Shown here: positions 44,933 through 54,701 of the stretch, one piece after another
How the letters are laid out: each line of letters starts with the position of its first letter
How positions within the stretch are numbered: the stretch's first letter is position 1
DNA from: Novosphingobium malaysiense
Lineage (GTDB): Bacteria > Pseudomonadota > Alphaproteobacteria > Sphingomonadales > Sphingomonadaceae
Assembly (NCBI RefSeq): GCF_000802225.1
Contig: NZ_JTDI01000003.1
Location: 1,116,001-1,180,000 of the forward strand
Reading direction: 5' to 3'
Length of the DNA: 64,000 nt
Translations under genes and position numbers: made by a program
Notes under the pieces: generated by a model
Seen by the model: only the letters and a program-made list of their open reading frames with translations
The model's database searches: none
Told to the model about the DNA's origin: nothing

Positions 44933-47335
44933 TCAGCTTCCGCCGTCGAACTTGTAGCCTATCGTCACGCCGTATGTCCGCGGCTCGGCCATCGGCGAAT
45001 AGGTGCCGTAGGACGTGGTGCCGTTGTAATGCAGACGGTAGCGGTGATCGGACAGGTTCGTCCCGAACACGCGAACGTAGTATGTGTCGGTCGGATCGGT
45101 CCAGGTCACTGAAGCATTGTACAAGGCGTACTTCCCTTCGCGGTAGCGCTGTTGGCGCTGCCGGTCGGCGGGCACACCCGAACCGGTTCCCCAGACCGCC
45201 GGATTCGTGACCACATAGCTATCCGTATACTTCAGGTTGGCGGCATAGCGCACACCGCCCTTGCCGATCGGCACGAAGTAATCGACGCCGAGATTGGCGG
45301 AGAAATCGGGCGCGCGGGACATTTGCAATCCCGAAAGATCCTGCACCTGCGAAACGTTTAGGTAGGTCTTGAGCGGATCGGAACTGCTGTTGATCCCGAC
45401 ACCCCCACCTTCGGCCGGAGAGTTACTTACGCCCGTGCCGCTGAACGTGAAGCCCGAACCGTAGCGCGCATGCAGGTAAAGCGCGCCGGCCCGGATGGTG
45501 AGATTTTCGATCGGCTCGAATTCTACGCTGCCCTCGATACCCTTGATCTTCGCCTTGGGAGCATTGGTGACGTCAACGAAGGTACTGCCGTCCGGCAAGG
45601 TGATCGTCGAACTTACCTGAAGGTTCTTGTAGTCATAATAGAATGCCGCCACCTCGGCGCGCAGCATCGACCCGGCCGTCTTGAAACCGATCTCATAGGC
45701 ATCGATCGTTTCCTGCTTTGCAGGCTGGTAGCAATCCGGGTCGGTGAGAATGCATGCAGGAAGCGTCGCATTGAAAGCCCCGCTTCGGAATCCCTTGGAA
45801 TACGATGCGTAGACGTTGGTGCGGGGGGCTATCTCGTAGCGTATCGAGGCACGCGGCGTGAACTTGCTGAACTTTGCATGTTCGCGCGTCTCCGGGCGGG
45901 TCGACGTCGGGGAAATGCTTGTTTGTACGGCCCAGGGATCCTGGGTTTCCTCGCTGTAGCGGCCGCCGACATTGAGACTGAGTGCATCAGTCGCATGGAA
46001 CGTGGCATCGGCATATACCGCCCAAGCCTCCTTGGTCTGGGCGAAATCGGCCTCGAAGAATTTTACATAACTATCAAGACCGGCAGGATTTGCCGGATCA
46101 TACGGTACACCGAACACTGCCGGGCCGAGATAGAACTGATTGGGATCGATGTACTTGGTCCGATCCCGGAAATAGGTGCCACCGACGATGAGATCGACGC
46201 GGTCGATCGCCGTTACCGTGAAGTCCAGCGCCTGCTGGAACGTGCGGTTCTGAATACGGCTCGTGGACCAGGACAGCGGAATATAGGATCCGTCGAAGTC
46301 GAAACTCGTTCGCGCCCGGTTCTGGGTGTAACCGGTTATGGATTTGACGACACCGATGGCCGTATCCAATTGCAGCGTCAACGAACCTTCATGCTGCTTG
46401 GTGGTGACTTCCGTGCCAATATCGTAGGCAGCCACTCCCAGCTTCGTCGGCTGGAGTTCACCGCCGGGAAGGAGAAACGTCGGCGGCACGTTCTCGAAGG
46501 TCGTGAACATGTTGCCCCGCCCGTCGCTGACACGGGTATAATTGTAGGCCAGCGTTGCCGTAAACGTCTCCGTGAGCGCGAGCTTCAGCTTCGCCCGGAT
46601 CGAATCCTGCTTGAGCGGCGCTGCATTGCCGTCGGTCTCCCCCGGAGTCGTGCGGCTGGCCAATTTCATGTAGCCATCGCTGCGACGCAGGTAACCCGCG
46701 AGGCTGATCCCGACGCGATCGGAGACGGGCCCGGCCACATAGCCGGAGAAGCGTTTGTCATCGAAGCGCGCGTAGGTTGCCGAGGCCTCGCCCTGCCACC
46801 AGTCGGAAGGCGTGATGGTTTCCAGCAGGATCGCACCACCTGTGGCGTTGCGTCCATAAAGCGTGCCCTGCGGCCCTTTCAGAACCTGGACACTCGAAAT
46901 GTTGGGCAAGTCGATGTTGATGGTCTGCGGATTGACCTGGTAAATTCCATCGATGTAGACCGCGACATTGTTTTCGTACGTACCGTTGATCACGGTTGTG
47001 ACACCGCGGACGGAAGGTTGCGGAAATGCGCCGCCCTGCCCCAGTTGCACGCCGGTCGTGACATTCTGGATGTCCCGCAGCGACGTGACGCCGGCATTTT
47101 TCAACGCCTCGTCGTTCAGCACGGATACTGACATCGGCACGTCTTCCAAAGCCTCGGAGCGCCGCTGTGCCGTGACGATGATCACGCTTTTGTCGACGCT
47201 GCTGGTCTCTTGCGCCAAGGCCGGCGTCACGAATGCCGGTGCCGTCAGCGCCGTAGTCGCGCAGACAATGGCAGCCACCCGGCGAGACGCCCCACTGACA
47301 GGCCGAAACGCCTGCCCCAGATATTTCCGCTTCAT
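44933..47335 (-). CDS. TonB-dependent receptor (large sphingomonad type)
   Basis: This 800-residue receptor has a signal peptide ending near PALAQE, the TonB box region VDKSVIIVTAQRR near residue 50, a plug with IRDIQNVTTGVQ and VYIDGIYQVNP, GPQGTLYGRNATGGAI near 155, and a barrel to a terminal GYKFDGGS. This is the FyuA/FecA-like class expanded in sphingomonads. Substrate cannot be read; aromatic compounds, siderophores or oligosaccharides are all precedented. It is transcribed alone. A palindrome lies about 66 bp upstream. Confidence 0.93.
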   Translation of the reverse strand: MKRKYLGQAFRPVSGASRRVAAIVCATTALTAPAFVTPALAQETSSVDKSVIIVTAQRRSEALEDVPMSVSVLNDEALKNAGVTSLRDIQNVTTGVQLGQGGAFPQPSVRGVTTVINGTYENNVAVYIDGIYQVNPQTINIDLPNISSVQVLKGPQGTLYGRNATGGAILLETITPSDWWQGEASATYARFDDKRFSGYVAGPVSDRVGISLAGYLRRSDGYMKLASRTTPGETDGNAAPLKQDSIRAKLKLALTETFTATLAYNYTRVSDGRGNMFTTFENVPPTFLLPGGELQPTKLGVAAYDIGTEVTTKQHEGSLTLQLDTAIGVVKSITGYTQNRARTSFDFDGSYIPLSWSTSRIQNRTFQQALDFTVTAIDRVDLIVGGTYFRDRTKYIDPNQFYLGPAVFGVPYDPANPAGLDSYVKFFEADFAQTKEAWAVYADATFHATDALSLNVGGRYSEETQDPWAVQTSISPTSTRPETREHAKFSKFTPRASIRYEIAPRTNVYASYSKGFRSGAFNATLPACILTDPDCYQPAKQETIDAYEIGFKTAGSMLRAEVAAFYYDYKNLQVSSTITLPDGSTFVDVTNAPKAKIKGIEGSVEFEPIENLTIRAGALYLHARYGSGFTFSGTGVSNSPAEGGGVGINSSSDPLKTYLNVSQVQDLSGLQMSRAPDFSANLGVDYFVPIGKGGVRYAANLKYTDSYVVTNPAVWGTGSGVPADRQRQQRYREGKYALYNASVTWTDPTDTYYVRVFGTNLSDHRYRLHYNGTTSYGTYSPMAEPRTYGVTIGYKFDGGS

Positions 47336-47946
47336 GTCCTCTCTCCCCTATTTTGCGTGCCCGCTACGGCCACGTCTTTCGACACTGACTTTGCTCCAAC
47401 GGACACGTGTCCACATCTGACGGTAACGATCGAAGAACCCTCGGCAAGCAAAACGGCGGAGAAATAAGGCTGGATTTAGAATGGGCTGGGCAATAATCGC
47501 CTGTCGCTTCGGCAACACCCATGAACGCGCCACTGGGCCCGAAGATACCGCCAAAAGACGCGGGGATGGCTAATCCCCGGATTCCCGCAGCCATCACAAA
47601 TGCCTCTCCCTGCACTTGCCGCTGCTGCTGGTTTTCCCAGTCAGCAGATAGTGGCTCTTGTTATGACCTACGGGTGCACGGATACTCGACAATCGCCAAG
47701 TACAAACTTGTACACGTGTCTAAAAAAACAATTTTTGCACCTTCACGGTCAATCGAGCTGGAGAGATATTACCGTGACAGTCACTTTTATCCCACCCGTC
47801 GCGGTCCTTTACGCCCGTCTGGTCGGCCTGCCCTGCCTTTCGATCCCCGGTCCGTTACCTCTACAACGGAATACGAAAACTCGTTGTGTTGCAGTGCTGT
47901 ATTATGCTTACATTACCAAATGGGAATGAAAAGCAATGCCTCAAGC
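47336..47946. promoter_or_regulatory. Intergenic region with two ACACGTGT palindromes
   Basis: GGACACGTGTCC at 47401-47412 is a perfect 12-bp palindrome just upstream of the TonB receptor. A second ACACGTGT lies at 47712-47719 inside TTGTACACGTGTCTAA. The pair could bind one regulator controlling the receptor and the divergent L,D-transpeptidase. Several open frames cross the region (for example 47364-47615 minus) but show no convincing ribosome-binding site or family. Confidence 0.45.
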
Positions 47947-49155
47947 ATGAAGCTCCGGGGCCCTCTATCGCTCGTATTGATGGTCTTGGGCCTCATGTCC
48001 TGCGGCGCGACCGATGGACCGGAAGCCGCCGCTCCGCAGAGCAACACTGCTCCGGAAGGATCGACCGTTTCGGCAACACCGACCTTGGCGATGGAAAGCT
48101 GGAATCCCGGCGAAGTGGAGAGCCTTGAACGATGGGCCCGATGCGCCCCGCGCGACGCTCTACCTTCACCGGACATCAGCGCTCTGAGGACCGCAGTCGC
48201 CAGCGGAGACCAGACGGCCATCGATCAGGCAGCAAACGCGCTGGCGCTGAAACTCGCGCGTATGTATCTTTTCGGGATTGCCGAGCCCGCACAGCGTGCA
48301 GGCTGGCACATCAAGGACACCGACGTCTCGATCGATCTGGTATCGCGCTTGCAGGACGCGGTCGTGTCAGGCGCTATCGACGCCTTCTTCGAGAACCTCC
48401 TGCCCTCCCACCCGGACTATGCAGAGTTGCGCTCGGCCTATGCAGAGGAGACCGACCCGGAGCGCCGCGAGACGATTGCCCGCAACATGGAACGCTGGCG
48501 CTGGATGCCGCATTCGCTCGGCGAATCCTATGTGCTGGTGAATACCGCGAGCTTCGAAGCCAGCCTCTGGCGGGCAGGCAGCCGCGTGAAGACTTGGCCG
48601 GTGATAGTCGGCAAGCGTTCCACGCCGAGCCCGGTGTTCTCCGCAAAGATCACCGGCGTCATTCTCAATCCCTGGTGGCACATTCCGGCAAGCATCATTC
48701 GCGAAAAGCACGGCAACTTTCCGGCCCGTCTGGGCTATGTCCGCACGGCGAACGGTTTCAGCCAGAAGCCCGGCCCCAACAATGCGCTTGGCCAGATGAA
48801 ACTGGTGATGCCCAATCCCTTCAGCGTGTACATGCACGACACCCCCAGCAAGAGTCTCTTTTCCAGGGAAGTGAGAGCCTTCAGCCACGGCTGCATACGC
48901 GTCGGTAACGCGCTGGATTATGCCACGACCCTGCTGGACGGCGTAAAGTCTCGCGAAGACGTCGACGAGATCGTCGCCAGTCGGAAAACGACCACCATAA
49001 ACCTGCCCAAACCGCTTCCCGTCTACATCACCTATTTCACGGCGACGAAGCTAGGTGACGGCACTTTCGTCATCGAGCCGGATATTTACGGGCGCGACAA
49101 GCGTGTGCCCGCAGTACTGGCATCGGCGGAAACGGAATGCTCCGGCTCCAAATAG
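47947..49155 (+). CDS. L,D-transpeptidase lipoprotein (YcbB-like)
   Basis: This lipoprotein of about 402 residues has a signal with the lipobox LMSC near residue 18 and a YkuD catalytic domain in its C-terminal half. The active-site stretch reads HDTPSKSLFSREVRAFSHGCIRVGN, with the nucleophile Cys in SHGCIR near residue 317 and its preceding His. WPVIVGKRSTPSPVFS and NPWWHIP are family marks. It forms 3-3 crosslinks or attaches outer-membrane proteins to peptidoglycan in the periplasm. Starts at 47920, 47926 and 47947 are in frame; the last gives the cleanest lipoprotein signal but lacks a clear SD. Confidence 0.88.
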   Translation: MKLRGPLSLVLMVLGLMSCGATDGPEAAAPQSNTAPEGSTVSATPTLAMESWNPGEVESLERWARCAPRDALPSPDISALRTAVASGDQTAIDQAANALALKLARMYLFGIAEPAQRAGWHIKDTDVSIDLVSRLQDAVVSGAIDAFFENLLPSHPDYAELRSAYAEETDPERRETIARNMERWRWMPHSLGESYVLVNTASFEASLWRAGSRVKTWPVIVGKRSTPSPVFSAKITGVILNPWWHIPASIIREKHGNFPARLGYVRTANGFSQKPGPNNALGQMKLVMPNPFSVYMHDTPSKSLFSREVRAFSHGCIRVGNALDYATTLLDGVKSREDVDEIVASRKTTTINLPKPLPVYITYFTATKLGDGTFVIEPDIYGRDKRVPAVLASAETECSGSK

Positions 49156-49191
49156 GGTTCGGAGACATGGCCAGCGATCCTCCAGCTGAGG

Positions 49192-49947
49192 TTACGACTG
49201 GAGAAATTCAGCCATGGCGCGGCCCATTTCCTTGAATGTGACCGAAGACATGTGGTTGCCGGGCACTTCCTTGTAGGTGCCTTGGGGAAGCGTTGCAGCC
49301 AGATCGGGAGCCGACCCATTGTCTCCGTCGTCGGCGCCGCACACGCACAATGTCGGCATCGTTACGTTCTCAAGCGCTTCGGGCGGCGTATCGTCCACCG
49401 AACCGAGCAGAAGTCGGGCGGCTACCCTGTCCACGTTCATGGTCTTCATGAATGCCTGCGCGACAAACGCCGGTTCCCCCCGCTCGATGTTCCCGAAACG
49501 GTCTATGGCGTCGATAAAATGCGCACTCCGGCGCGCCCAACCGGCGAGACCGGACAGCCCCATTCCACCCAGGATCAGCTTGCGCGGCTCCAAACCGGCC
49601 AAGACTCCCCGCACCGATGTGCGCGCGCCGAGCGAAAAGCCGCCCAGGTCGAAGTCGTCCAACCCCAGTTCGCCAACAAGAAATTGCAGATCCTCAACCA
49701 GCACGTCCTCAGGATAGAGCCGCGGATCATGGGGCGCCTCGCTTTCCCCGTGGGCGCGCAGATCCGGCATGATGACCTCGAAACCCGCATCAGCCAGGAT
49801 TTGCGCGTTGCCGAACTTGATCCAGTTTACCTGAGCACTGGAAAACAGGCCATGCAGCAGGACCAGCGGTCGGCCCTGACCCATGCTATGGATCGCAAGG
49901 CGGGTCCCGCCGAAACCTTCCACGTAATCCTTGCGCACTTCACTCAC
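49192..49947 (-). CDS. Alpha/beta hydrolase
   Basis: A 251-residue alpha/beta hydrolase. The oxyanion-hole strand reads LVLLHGLFSS, the nucleophile elbow GFSLGAR near residue 103, the acid is in VCGADDGDN near 205, and the last His is in PGNHMSSV near 230. Its start overlaps the stop of the GFA-family gene by 4 bp (49944-49947), so the two are translationally coupled. Substrate is unknown. Confidence 0.9.
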   Translation of the reverse strand: MSEVRKDYVEGFGGTRLAIHSMGQGRPLVLLHGLFSSAQVNWIKFGNAQILADAGFEVIMPDLRAHGESEAPHDPRLYPEDVLVEDLQFLVGELGLDDFDLGGFSLGARTSVRGVLAGLEPRKLILGGMGLSGLAGWARRSAHFIDAIDRFGNIERGEPAFVAQAFMKTMNVDRVAARLLLGSVDDTPPEALENVTMPTLCVCGADDGDNGSAPDLAATLPQGTYKEVPGNHMSSVTFKEMGRAMAEFLQS

Positions 49948-50390
49948 TCGGGGACCTCCAGACCAGCCGCTTTCCAGCGCGAAGCAACACTCTCGGTCGT
50001 TGCTGTGTAATGCCGTGGCAAGTCCTTGGTATCCAGCCAGCTTTCATGCAAGCTTTCGCAGCCTGCATGGGCAACCGGGTGGAAATATTCCGGTTCGTCG
50101 AAGCTTCCCACCGTAAGATCCATCTCGCCGCTGCTCTCCTTGAAATCGAAGCCTAGCGGCGATCCGCACCGTGAGCAGAAAGGGCGGCGGGCAATGGGCG
50201 AACTCTCATACCAGTCCGGTTCCCGATTCCATGCGACCGCGGTGGTCGGAACCTGCACGAACGCTGCGGCAAACCCGCCGGTCGCCTTCTGGCACATGCG
50301 GCAGTGGCACAAGTACGCGTCATCGCTCTCGAGCCGCGCAGTATATCGGATGTGGCCGCACTGGCAGCCACCGGTCATGGTTCGGGTCAT
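49944..50390 (-). CDS. GFA-family zinc protein
   Basis: The 148-residue protein matches the glutathione-dependent formaldehyde-activating (GFA) fold: GGCQCGHIRYTA, CHCRMCQKATGG near residue 30, and FCSRCGSPLGF near residue 72, giving two zinc sites. The family name is historical; most members have no proven activity. Its stop overlaps the start of the hydrolase gene by 4 bp. Confidence 0.9.
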   Translation of the reverse strand: MTRTMTGGCQCGHIRYTARLESDDAYLCHCRMCQKATGGFAAAFVQVPTTAVAWNREPDWYESSPIARRPFCSRCGSPLGFDFKESSGEMDLTVGSFDEPEYFHPVAHAGCESLHESWLDTKDLPRHYTATTESVASRWKAAGLEVPE

Positions 50391-50427
50391 GCCTGCAAGC
50401 TAGACCACGGCGCAAACTCGCGAAAGC

Positions 50428-50793
50428 CTAGCCCTTCGCCTTTTCGTCCCACTGGTCGAAAGCCTCCAGTGCCTGGGCGGCATACATCGCCGAGGGGCCT
50501 GCACCCATGTAGACGGCGATGCCCATGGCTTCCGCCACCTCGTCGCGCGTCGCGCCCTGACGCTGCGCGGCGGAGGAATGATAGGTGACGCAAGGGTCGC
50601 AGCGCACTGCCACGGAAATGGCCAGCGCAATCAGCTCCTTGGTCTTGGTGTCGAGCGCGCCCGGCTCCAGCGCCGCCTTGCCCATTTCGGAGAACGCCTG
50701 CATCGGCCCCGGCGACGAACGCTTGAGCTCTCCCACGGCGGGATTGAGGGTCTTGGCCATGTTCGGCCAATCCTTGAAGTTGCTTTTCGACAT
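50428..50793 (-). CDS. Carboxymuconolactone decarboxylase/AhpD-like protein
   Basis: A 121-residue helical protein with the AhpD-type redox centre CDPCVTYH near residue 65 (CxxC then a His), then RDEVAEAMGIAVYMGAGPSAMYA. It may reduce peroxides. The start at 50793 is preceded by a perfect AGGAGG, so upstream codons are not included. It is transcribed alone, on the far side of the asd terminator. Confidence 0.9.
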   Translation of the reverse strand: MSKSNFKDWPNMAKTLNPAVGELKRSSPGPMQAFSEMGKAALEPGALDTKTKELIALAISVAVRCDPCVTYHSSAAQRQGATRDEVAEAMGIAVYMGAGPSAMYAAQALEAFDQWDEKAKG

Positions 50794-50874
50794 GAGGCTT
50801 CCTCCTTTGCCTGCTGGCATGTCCCAAGACATCGCACTGCGCCTTGCGGCACGTCAATTCGCCAAATCCACATG

Positions 50875-50912
50875 AAAAAGGCTCCCGAAGCATCTGCTCC
50901 GGAAGCCTTTTT
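50875..50912 (-). terminator. Rho-independent terminator after asd
   Basis: An imperfect long stem with arms ending AAAAAGGCT and AGCCTTTTT lies just past the asd stop. On the minus strand it ends in a run of T residues, and the symmetric A/T tails make it active in both directions. Confidence 0.85.
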
Positions 50913-50934
50913 CAATTCAGAACTGTAGCGTCCG

Positions 50935-51960
50935 TCAGCCCTTCTTGAGATGGCGACGACCCAGCAGCTCTGCGATCTGCACGGCGTTGAGCGCGGCGCC
51001 CTTGCGCAGGTTGTCGGAGACGCACCACAGGGCCAGACCGTTCTCCACGGTCGGGTCCTCGCGCACGCGGCTGATGTAGGTTGCGCTGTCGCCCACGCAC
51101 TCGACGGGGGTGACGTATCCGCCGTCCTCGCGCTTGTCGACGAGCATGCAGCCCGGAGCCTCGCGCAGGATATCCTGTGCTTCCTCGGCCGAAATCTCAT
51201 CCTCGAACTCGAGCGTGATCGACTCGGCGTGGCCCACGAAGACCGGCACGCGCACGCAGGTAGCCTGTACCTTGATCGACGGGTCCATGATCTTCTTGGT
51301 CTCGACGACCATCTTCCACTCTTCCTTGGTGGAACCATCGTCGAGGAACACGTCGATGTGTGGGATCACGTTGAAGGCGATCTGCTTGGTGAACTTGCTG
51401 GGCTCGACCGGATCGCCGACAAAAATCGCGCGGCTCTGTTCGAACAGTTCGTCCATGCCCGCCTTGCCTGCGCCGGAAACCGACTGGTAGGTCGAGACAA
51501 CGACGCGCTTGATCTTCGCCTTTTCATGAAGCGGCTGGAGCGCCACGACCATCTGCGCGGTGGAGCAGTTCGGGTTGGCGATGATGTTGCGCTTGGTATA
51601 GCCGTCGATCGCATCCGGGTTCACTTCCGGCACGATCAGCGGAATGTCGGGCTCCATGCGGTAGAGCGACGAGTTGTCGATCACCACGCAGCCCTGCGAG
51701 GCGGCCTTGGGCGCATAGATCTTGGTCGGACCCGACCCCGCGGCAAACAGTGCAATGTCATAGCCGGTGAAATCGAAATGCTCGATGTTCTTCACTTTGA
51801 GCATCTTGCCGGTTTCGCCGAATTCGATCTCCGTTCCCGTCGAGCGGGGCGAAGCGACCGCTGCGATCTCGTCGCAGGGAAACTCGCGTTCGGCGAGGAT
51901 ATTGAGCATTTCGCGGCCGACATTTCCGGTCGCACCGACAACGGCTACCCGGTAACCCAT
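50935..51960 (-). CDS. asd: Aspartate-semialdehyde dehydrogenase
   Basis: A 341-residue enzyme with the N-terminal GATGNVG, PEVNPDAI near residue 111, and active-site Cys132 in NPNCSTAQM; SGAGKAGMDEL near 160 and the late EFEDEISAEEAQDIL are also typical. It makes aspartate semialdehyde for Lys, Met, Thr and diaminopimelate synthesis. The start at 51960 (MGYRVAVVG) was preferred because it opens the NADP fold and has AGAAGGAA upstream; an upstream in-frame start is weaker. Confidence 0.97.
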   Translation of the reverse strand: MGYRVAVVGATGNVGREMLNILAEREFPCDEIAAVASPRSTGTEIEFGETGKMLKVKNIEHFDFTGYDIALFAAGSGPTKIYAPKAASQGCVVIDNSSLYRMEPDIPLIVPEVNPDAIDGYTKRNIIANPNCSTAQMVVALQPLHEKAKIKRVVVSTYQSVSGAGKAGMDELFEQSRAIFVGDPVEPSKFTKQIAFNVIPHIDVFLDDGSTKEEWKMVVETKKIMDPSIKVQATCVRVPVFVGHAESITLEFEDEISAEEAQDILREAPGCMLVDKREDGGYVTPVECVGDSATYISRVREDPTVENGLALWCVSDNLRKGAALNAVQIAELLGRRHLKKG

Positions 51961-52141
51961 TTCACATTCCTTCTTTTGGCCCATGCGGAAAAAGCGTTTC
52001 CGCACGAGGGCGGCGCGTTAGCGCCAGTACGTGCGCGTGACAAGCATCTGCGCACGACGATTGCTTTCAGCTCGCAGAACGCGACTGAAAATTGCGAAGG
52101 CCGGGGCGTCGCACGAAAAGCGACGCCCCGGCCTGTTCAAA

Positions 52142-54547
52142 TCAGTGTGCGGTGGCGGAAGGCGCTGCGCTGTGCACGGGCGCAGCGGCCAGTTCGTCCG
52201 CCTCGGTCCACTCGATCGCTTCGAGCGGCTCGGTAAGCGCGCGCGACAGGACTTCATCCACGTGCGAGACCGGAATGATTTCAAGGCCTTCCTTAACGTT
52301 CTCGGGAATCTCCGCAAGGTCTTTGCGGTTCTCCTCGGGAATGAGGACGGTGGTGATGCCGCCGCGCAGCGCCGCCAGCAGCTTTTCCTTGAGCCCGCCG
52401 ATCGGCAACACCCTGCCACGCAGCGTGACCTCGCCGGTCATGGCGACGTCCTTGCGTACCGGCACACCGGTCAGGGTCGAAATGATCGAGGTAACCATGC
52501 CGATGCCCGCCGACGGTCCGTCCTTGGGAACGGCGCCTTCGGGCAAGTGGATGTGGATGTCGCGGCGGTTGAACACACTCGGCTTCACGCCATAGGCAGG
52601 CGAGCGCGCCTTCACGAAGCTCCAGGCGGTCTGGATCGATTCGTTCATCACTTCGCCCAGCTTGCCGGTCGCCTTGATGGCGCCCTTGCCGGGAACGGTG
52701 ACGCTTTCGATCGTCAGCAGTTCGCCGCCGACTTCGGTCCATGCAAGGCCCGTAACCGCACCGACCTGATGCTCCTCCTCGCTAACGCCGTGGCGGAACT
52801 TACGGACACCCGCATAATCGGCGAGGTTCTCAGGCGTAATGACGACTTCGGTCGCCTTGCCTTCGAGAATCTGGCGCAGCGACTTGCGCGCCAGCCGCGC
52901 GATCTCGCGCTCGAGCGTGCGCACGCCCGCTTCACGGGTGTAGTAGCGGATAAGATCGCGCAGACCCTCTTCAGTCAGCGTGAATTCGCCCTTCTTGAGC
53001 CCGTGCGCCTCGATCTGCTTCTCGATCAGGTGACGCTGAGCGATCTCGACCTTCTCGTCCTCGGTATAGCCCTCGAGCCGGATGATCTCCATGCGGTCAA
53101 GCAGCGGCTGCGGCAGGTTCAGCGAGTTCGCTGTGCACACGAACATCACGTCGGACAGATCGATGTCCAGTTCCAGATAGTGGTCCTGAAACTTGGAGTT
53201 CTGTTCGGGATCGAGCACTTCGAGCAGTGCCGAAGCCGGATCGCCGCGGAAGTCCTGGCCCAGCTTGTCGATCTCGTCGAGCAGGAACAGCGGGTTGGAC
53301 TTGCCCGCCTTGCGCAGGTTCGTGACGATCTTGCCCGGCAGCGAGCCGATGTAGGTTCGGCGGTGCCCGCGGATCTCCGCTTCGTCGCGCACGCCGCCCA
53401 GCGACTGGCGCACGAATTCGCGTCCGGTCGCTCTGGCGATAGACTTACCCAGCGAGGTCTTGCCCACACCCGGCGGGCCGACGAGGCACAGGATCGGCCC
53501 CTTCAGCTTGTTGGTCCGCGCCTGAACGGCGAGATATTCGATGATCCGGTCCTTGACCTTGTCGAGCGCGTAATGGTCCGCATCGAGAATGTCCTGAGCC
53601 GAGGAAATATCGCGCTTGAGCTTGCTCTTCTTGCCCCAGGGCAGACCCAGCAGCACATCGAGATAATTGCGGATAACGGTCGCTTCCGCGCTCATCGGCT
53701 GCATCGACTTGAGCTTCTTGAGCTCTGCCGTGGCCTTTTCGCGTGCTTCCTTGGAAAGGCGCGTCTTCTCTATCTTCTCCTGCAGCTCCTGAAGCTCGTT
53801 GGCTTCATCGCCATCGCCGCCACCCAGTTCGTTCTGGATCGCCTTGAGCTGCTCGTTGAGGTAATATTCGCGCTGTGTCTTTTCCATCTGCCGCTTCACG
53901 CGGCCACGGATCTTGCGCTCGACCTGCAGAACGCCGAGTTCGCCTTCCATGAAGGAATAGACCATCTCGAGGCGCTTGAGCGGATCGGCTTCGGAGAGCA
54001 CGGCCTGCTTGTCGGAGACCTTGGCCGAAAGCTGCGCCGCCACGGTATCGGCGAGCTTCGCCGGATCTTCGATGTCGTCGAGCTGATCGCCTGCATCCTG
54101 GCTCAACTTCTTGTTGAGCTTCGCGTACTCGTTGAACTGGTCGATCACCGAGCGCATCATTGCCGAGACCTCGGTTCCCTCAGCCTCTAGCGGTTCGATT
54201 GTCTCGACTTCGGCCACGAGCATGTCGCCGTCTTCGCTCGGTTCGGTCCGCAGCGCATTCAGCCGCGCACGGTCCTGCCCCTCGACCAACACGCGGACGG
54301 TTCCGTCCGGCAGCTTGAGAAGCTGCAGCACGCTGGCGACGACGCCGGTATCGTAGAGATCGTCGCGGTCCGGATCATCACAGCCCGGATCGAGCTGGGC
54401 GAGCAGGAAAATATCCTTCTCGCCGGCCATCGCCGCTTCCAGAGCGGCAACCGATTTTTCGCGACCAACGAACAGGGGCACGACCATGCCCGGGAAGACG
54501 ACGATGTCACGCAGCGGAAGAAGCGGTAGCAGGTTCACAGAATCCAT
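52142..54547 (-). CDS. lon: ATP-dependent protease Lon
   Basis: The protein of about 801 residues is a complete Lon. It has the N-terminal substrate domain (LPLLPLRDIVVFPGMVVPLFVGR), a AAA+ module with GPPGVGKTSLGKSIA near residue 360 and LLDEIDK near 423, and a protease domain with catalytic Ser in PKDGPSAGIGM near 680 and the partner Lys in the following helices. It degrades misfolded and regulatory proteins in the cytoplasm. ATGs at 54547 and 54556 are close; neither has a strong SD. A Gly/Ala-rich tail ends the protein. Confidence 0.97.
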   Translation of the reverse strand: MDSVNLLPLLPLRDIVVFPGMVVPLFVGREKSVAALEAAMAGEKDIFLLAQLDPGCDDPDRDDLYDTGVVASVLQLLKLPDGTVRVLVEGQDRARLNALRTEPSEDGDMLVAEVETIEPLEAEGTEVSAMMRSVIDQFNEYAKLNKKLSQDAGDQLDDIEDPAKLADTVAAQLSAKVSDKQAVLSEADPLKRLEMVYSFMEGELGVLQVERKIRGRVKRQMEKTQREYYLNEQLKAIQNELGGGDGDEANELQELQEKIEKTRLSKEAREKATAELKKLKSMQPMSAEATVIRNYLDVLLGLPWGKKSKLKRDISSAQDILDADHYALDKVKDRIIEYLAVQARTNKLKGPILCLVGPPGVGKTSLGKSIARATGREFVRQSLGGVRDEAEIRGHRRTYIGSLPGKIVTNLRKAGKSNPLFLLDEIDKLGQDFRGDPASALLEVLDPEQNSKFQDHYLELDIDLSDVMFVCTANSLNLPQPLLDRMEIIRLEGYTEDEKVEIAQRHLIEKQIEAHGLKKGEFTLTEEGLRDLIRYYTREAGVRTLEREIARLARKSLRQILEGKATEVVITPENLADYAGVRKFRHGVSEEEHQVGAVTGLAWTEVGGELLTIESVTVPGKGAIKATGKLGEVMNESIQTAWSFVKARSPAYGVKPSVFNRRDIHIHLPEGAVPKDGPSAGIGMVTSIISTLTGVPVRKDVAMTGEVTLRGRVLPIGGLKEKLLAALRGGITTVLIPEENRKDLAEIPENVKEGLEIIPVSHVDEVLSRALTEPLEAIEWTEADELAAAPVHSAAPSATAH

Positions 54548-54701
54548 CCATTTCATCGCATGCGGAAAAGTATCAGCCCTCTCCGCAGCATTCAGCCGAC
54601 GATATGGGGTGTCTATTCCGCCTTGCAATGGATTGGGGAGGAAACCTGTGGATGCGCATGCAGCGCCTCGTGGTCCTTCCCCTCAGGTCATCACCCGGCT
54701 G

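Noticed and set aside
47364..47615. 83-residue minus-strand frame with a Gly-rich, transporter-like start
   Set aside because: A stretch such as FGGIFGPSGAFMG hints at a transporter remnant, but no ribosome-binding site or wider similarity can be seen.
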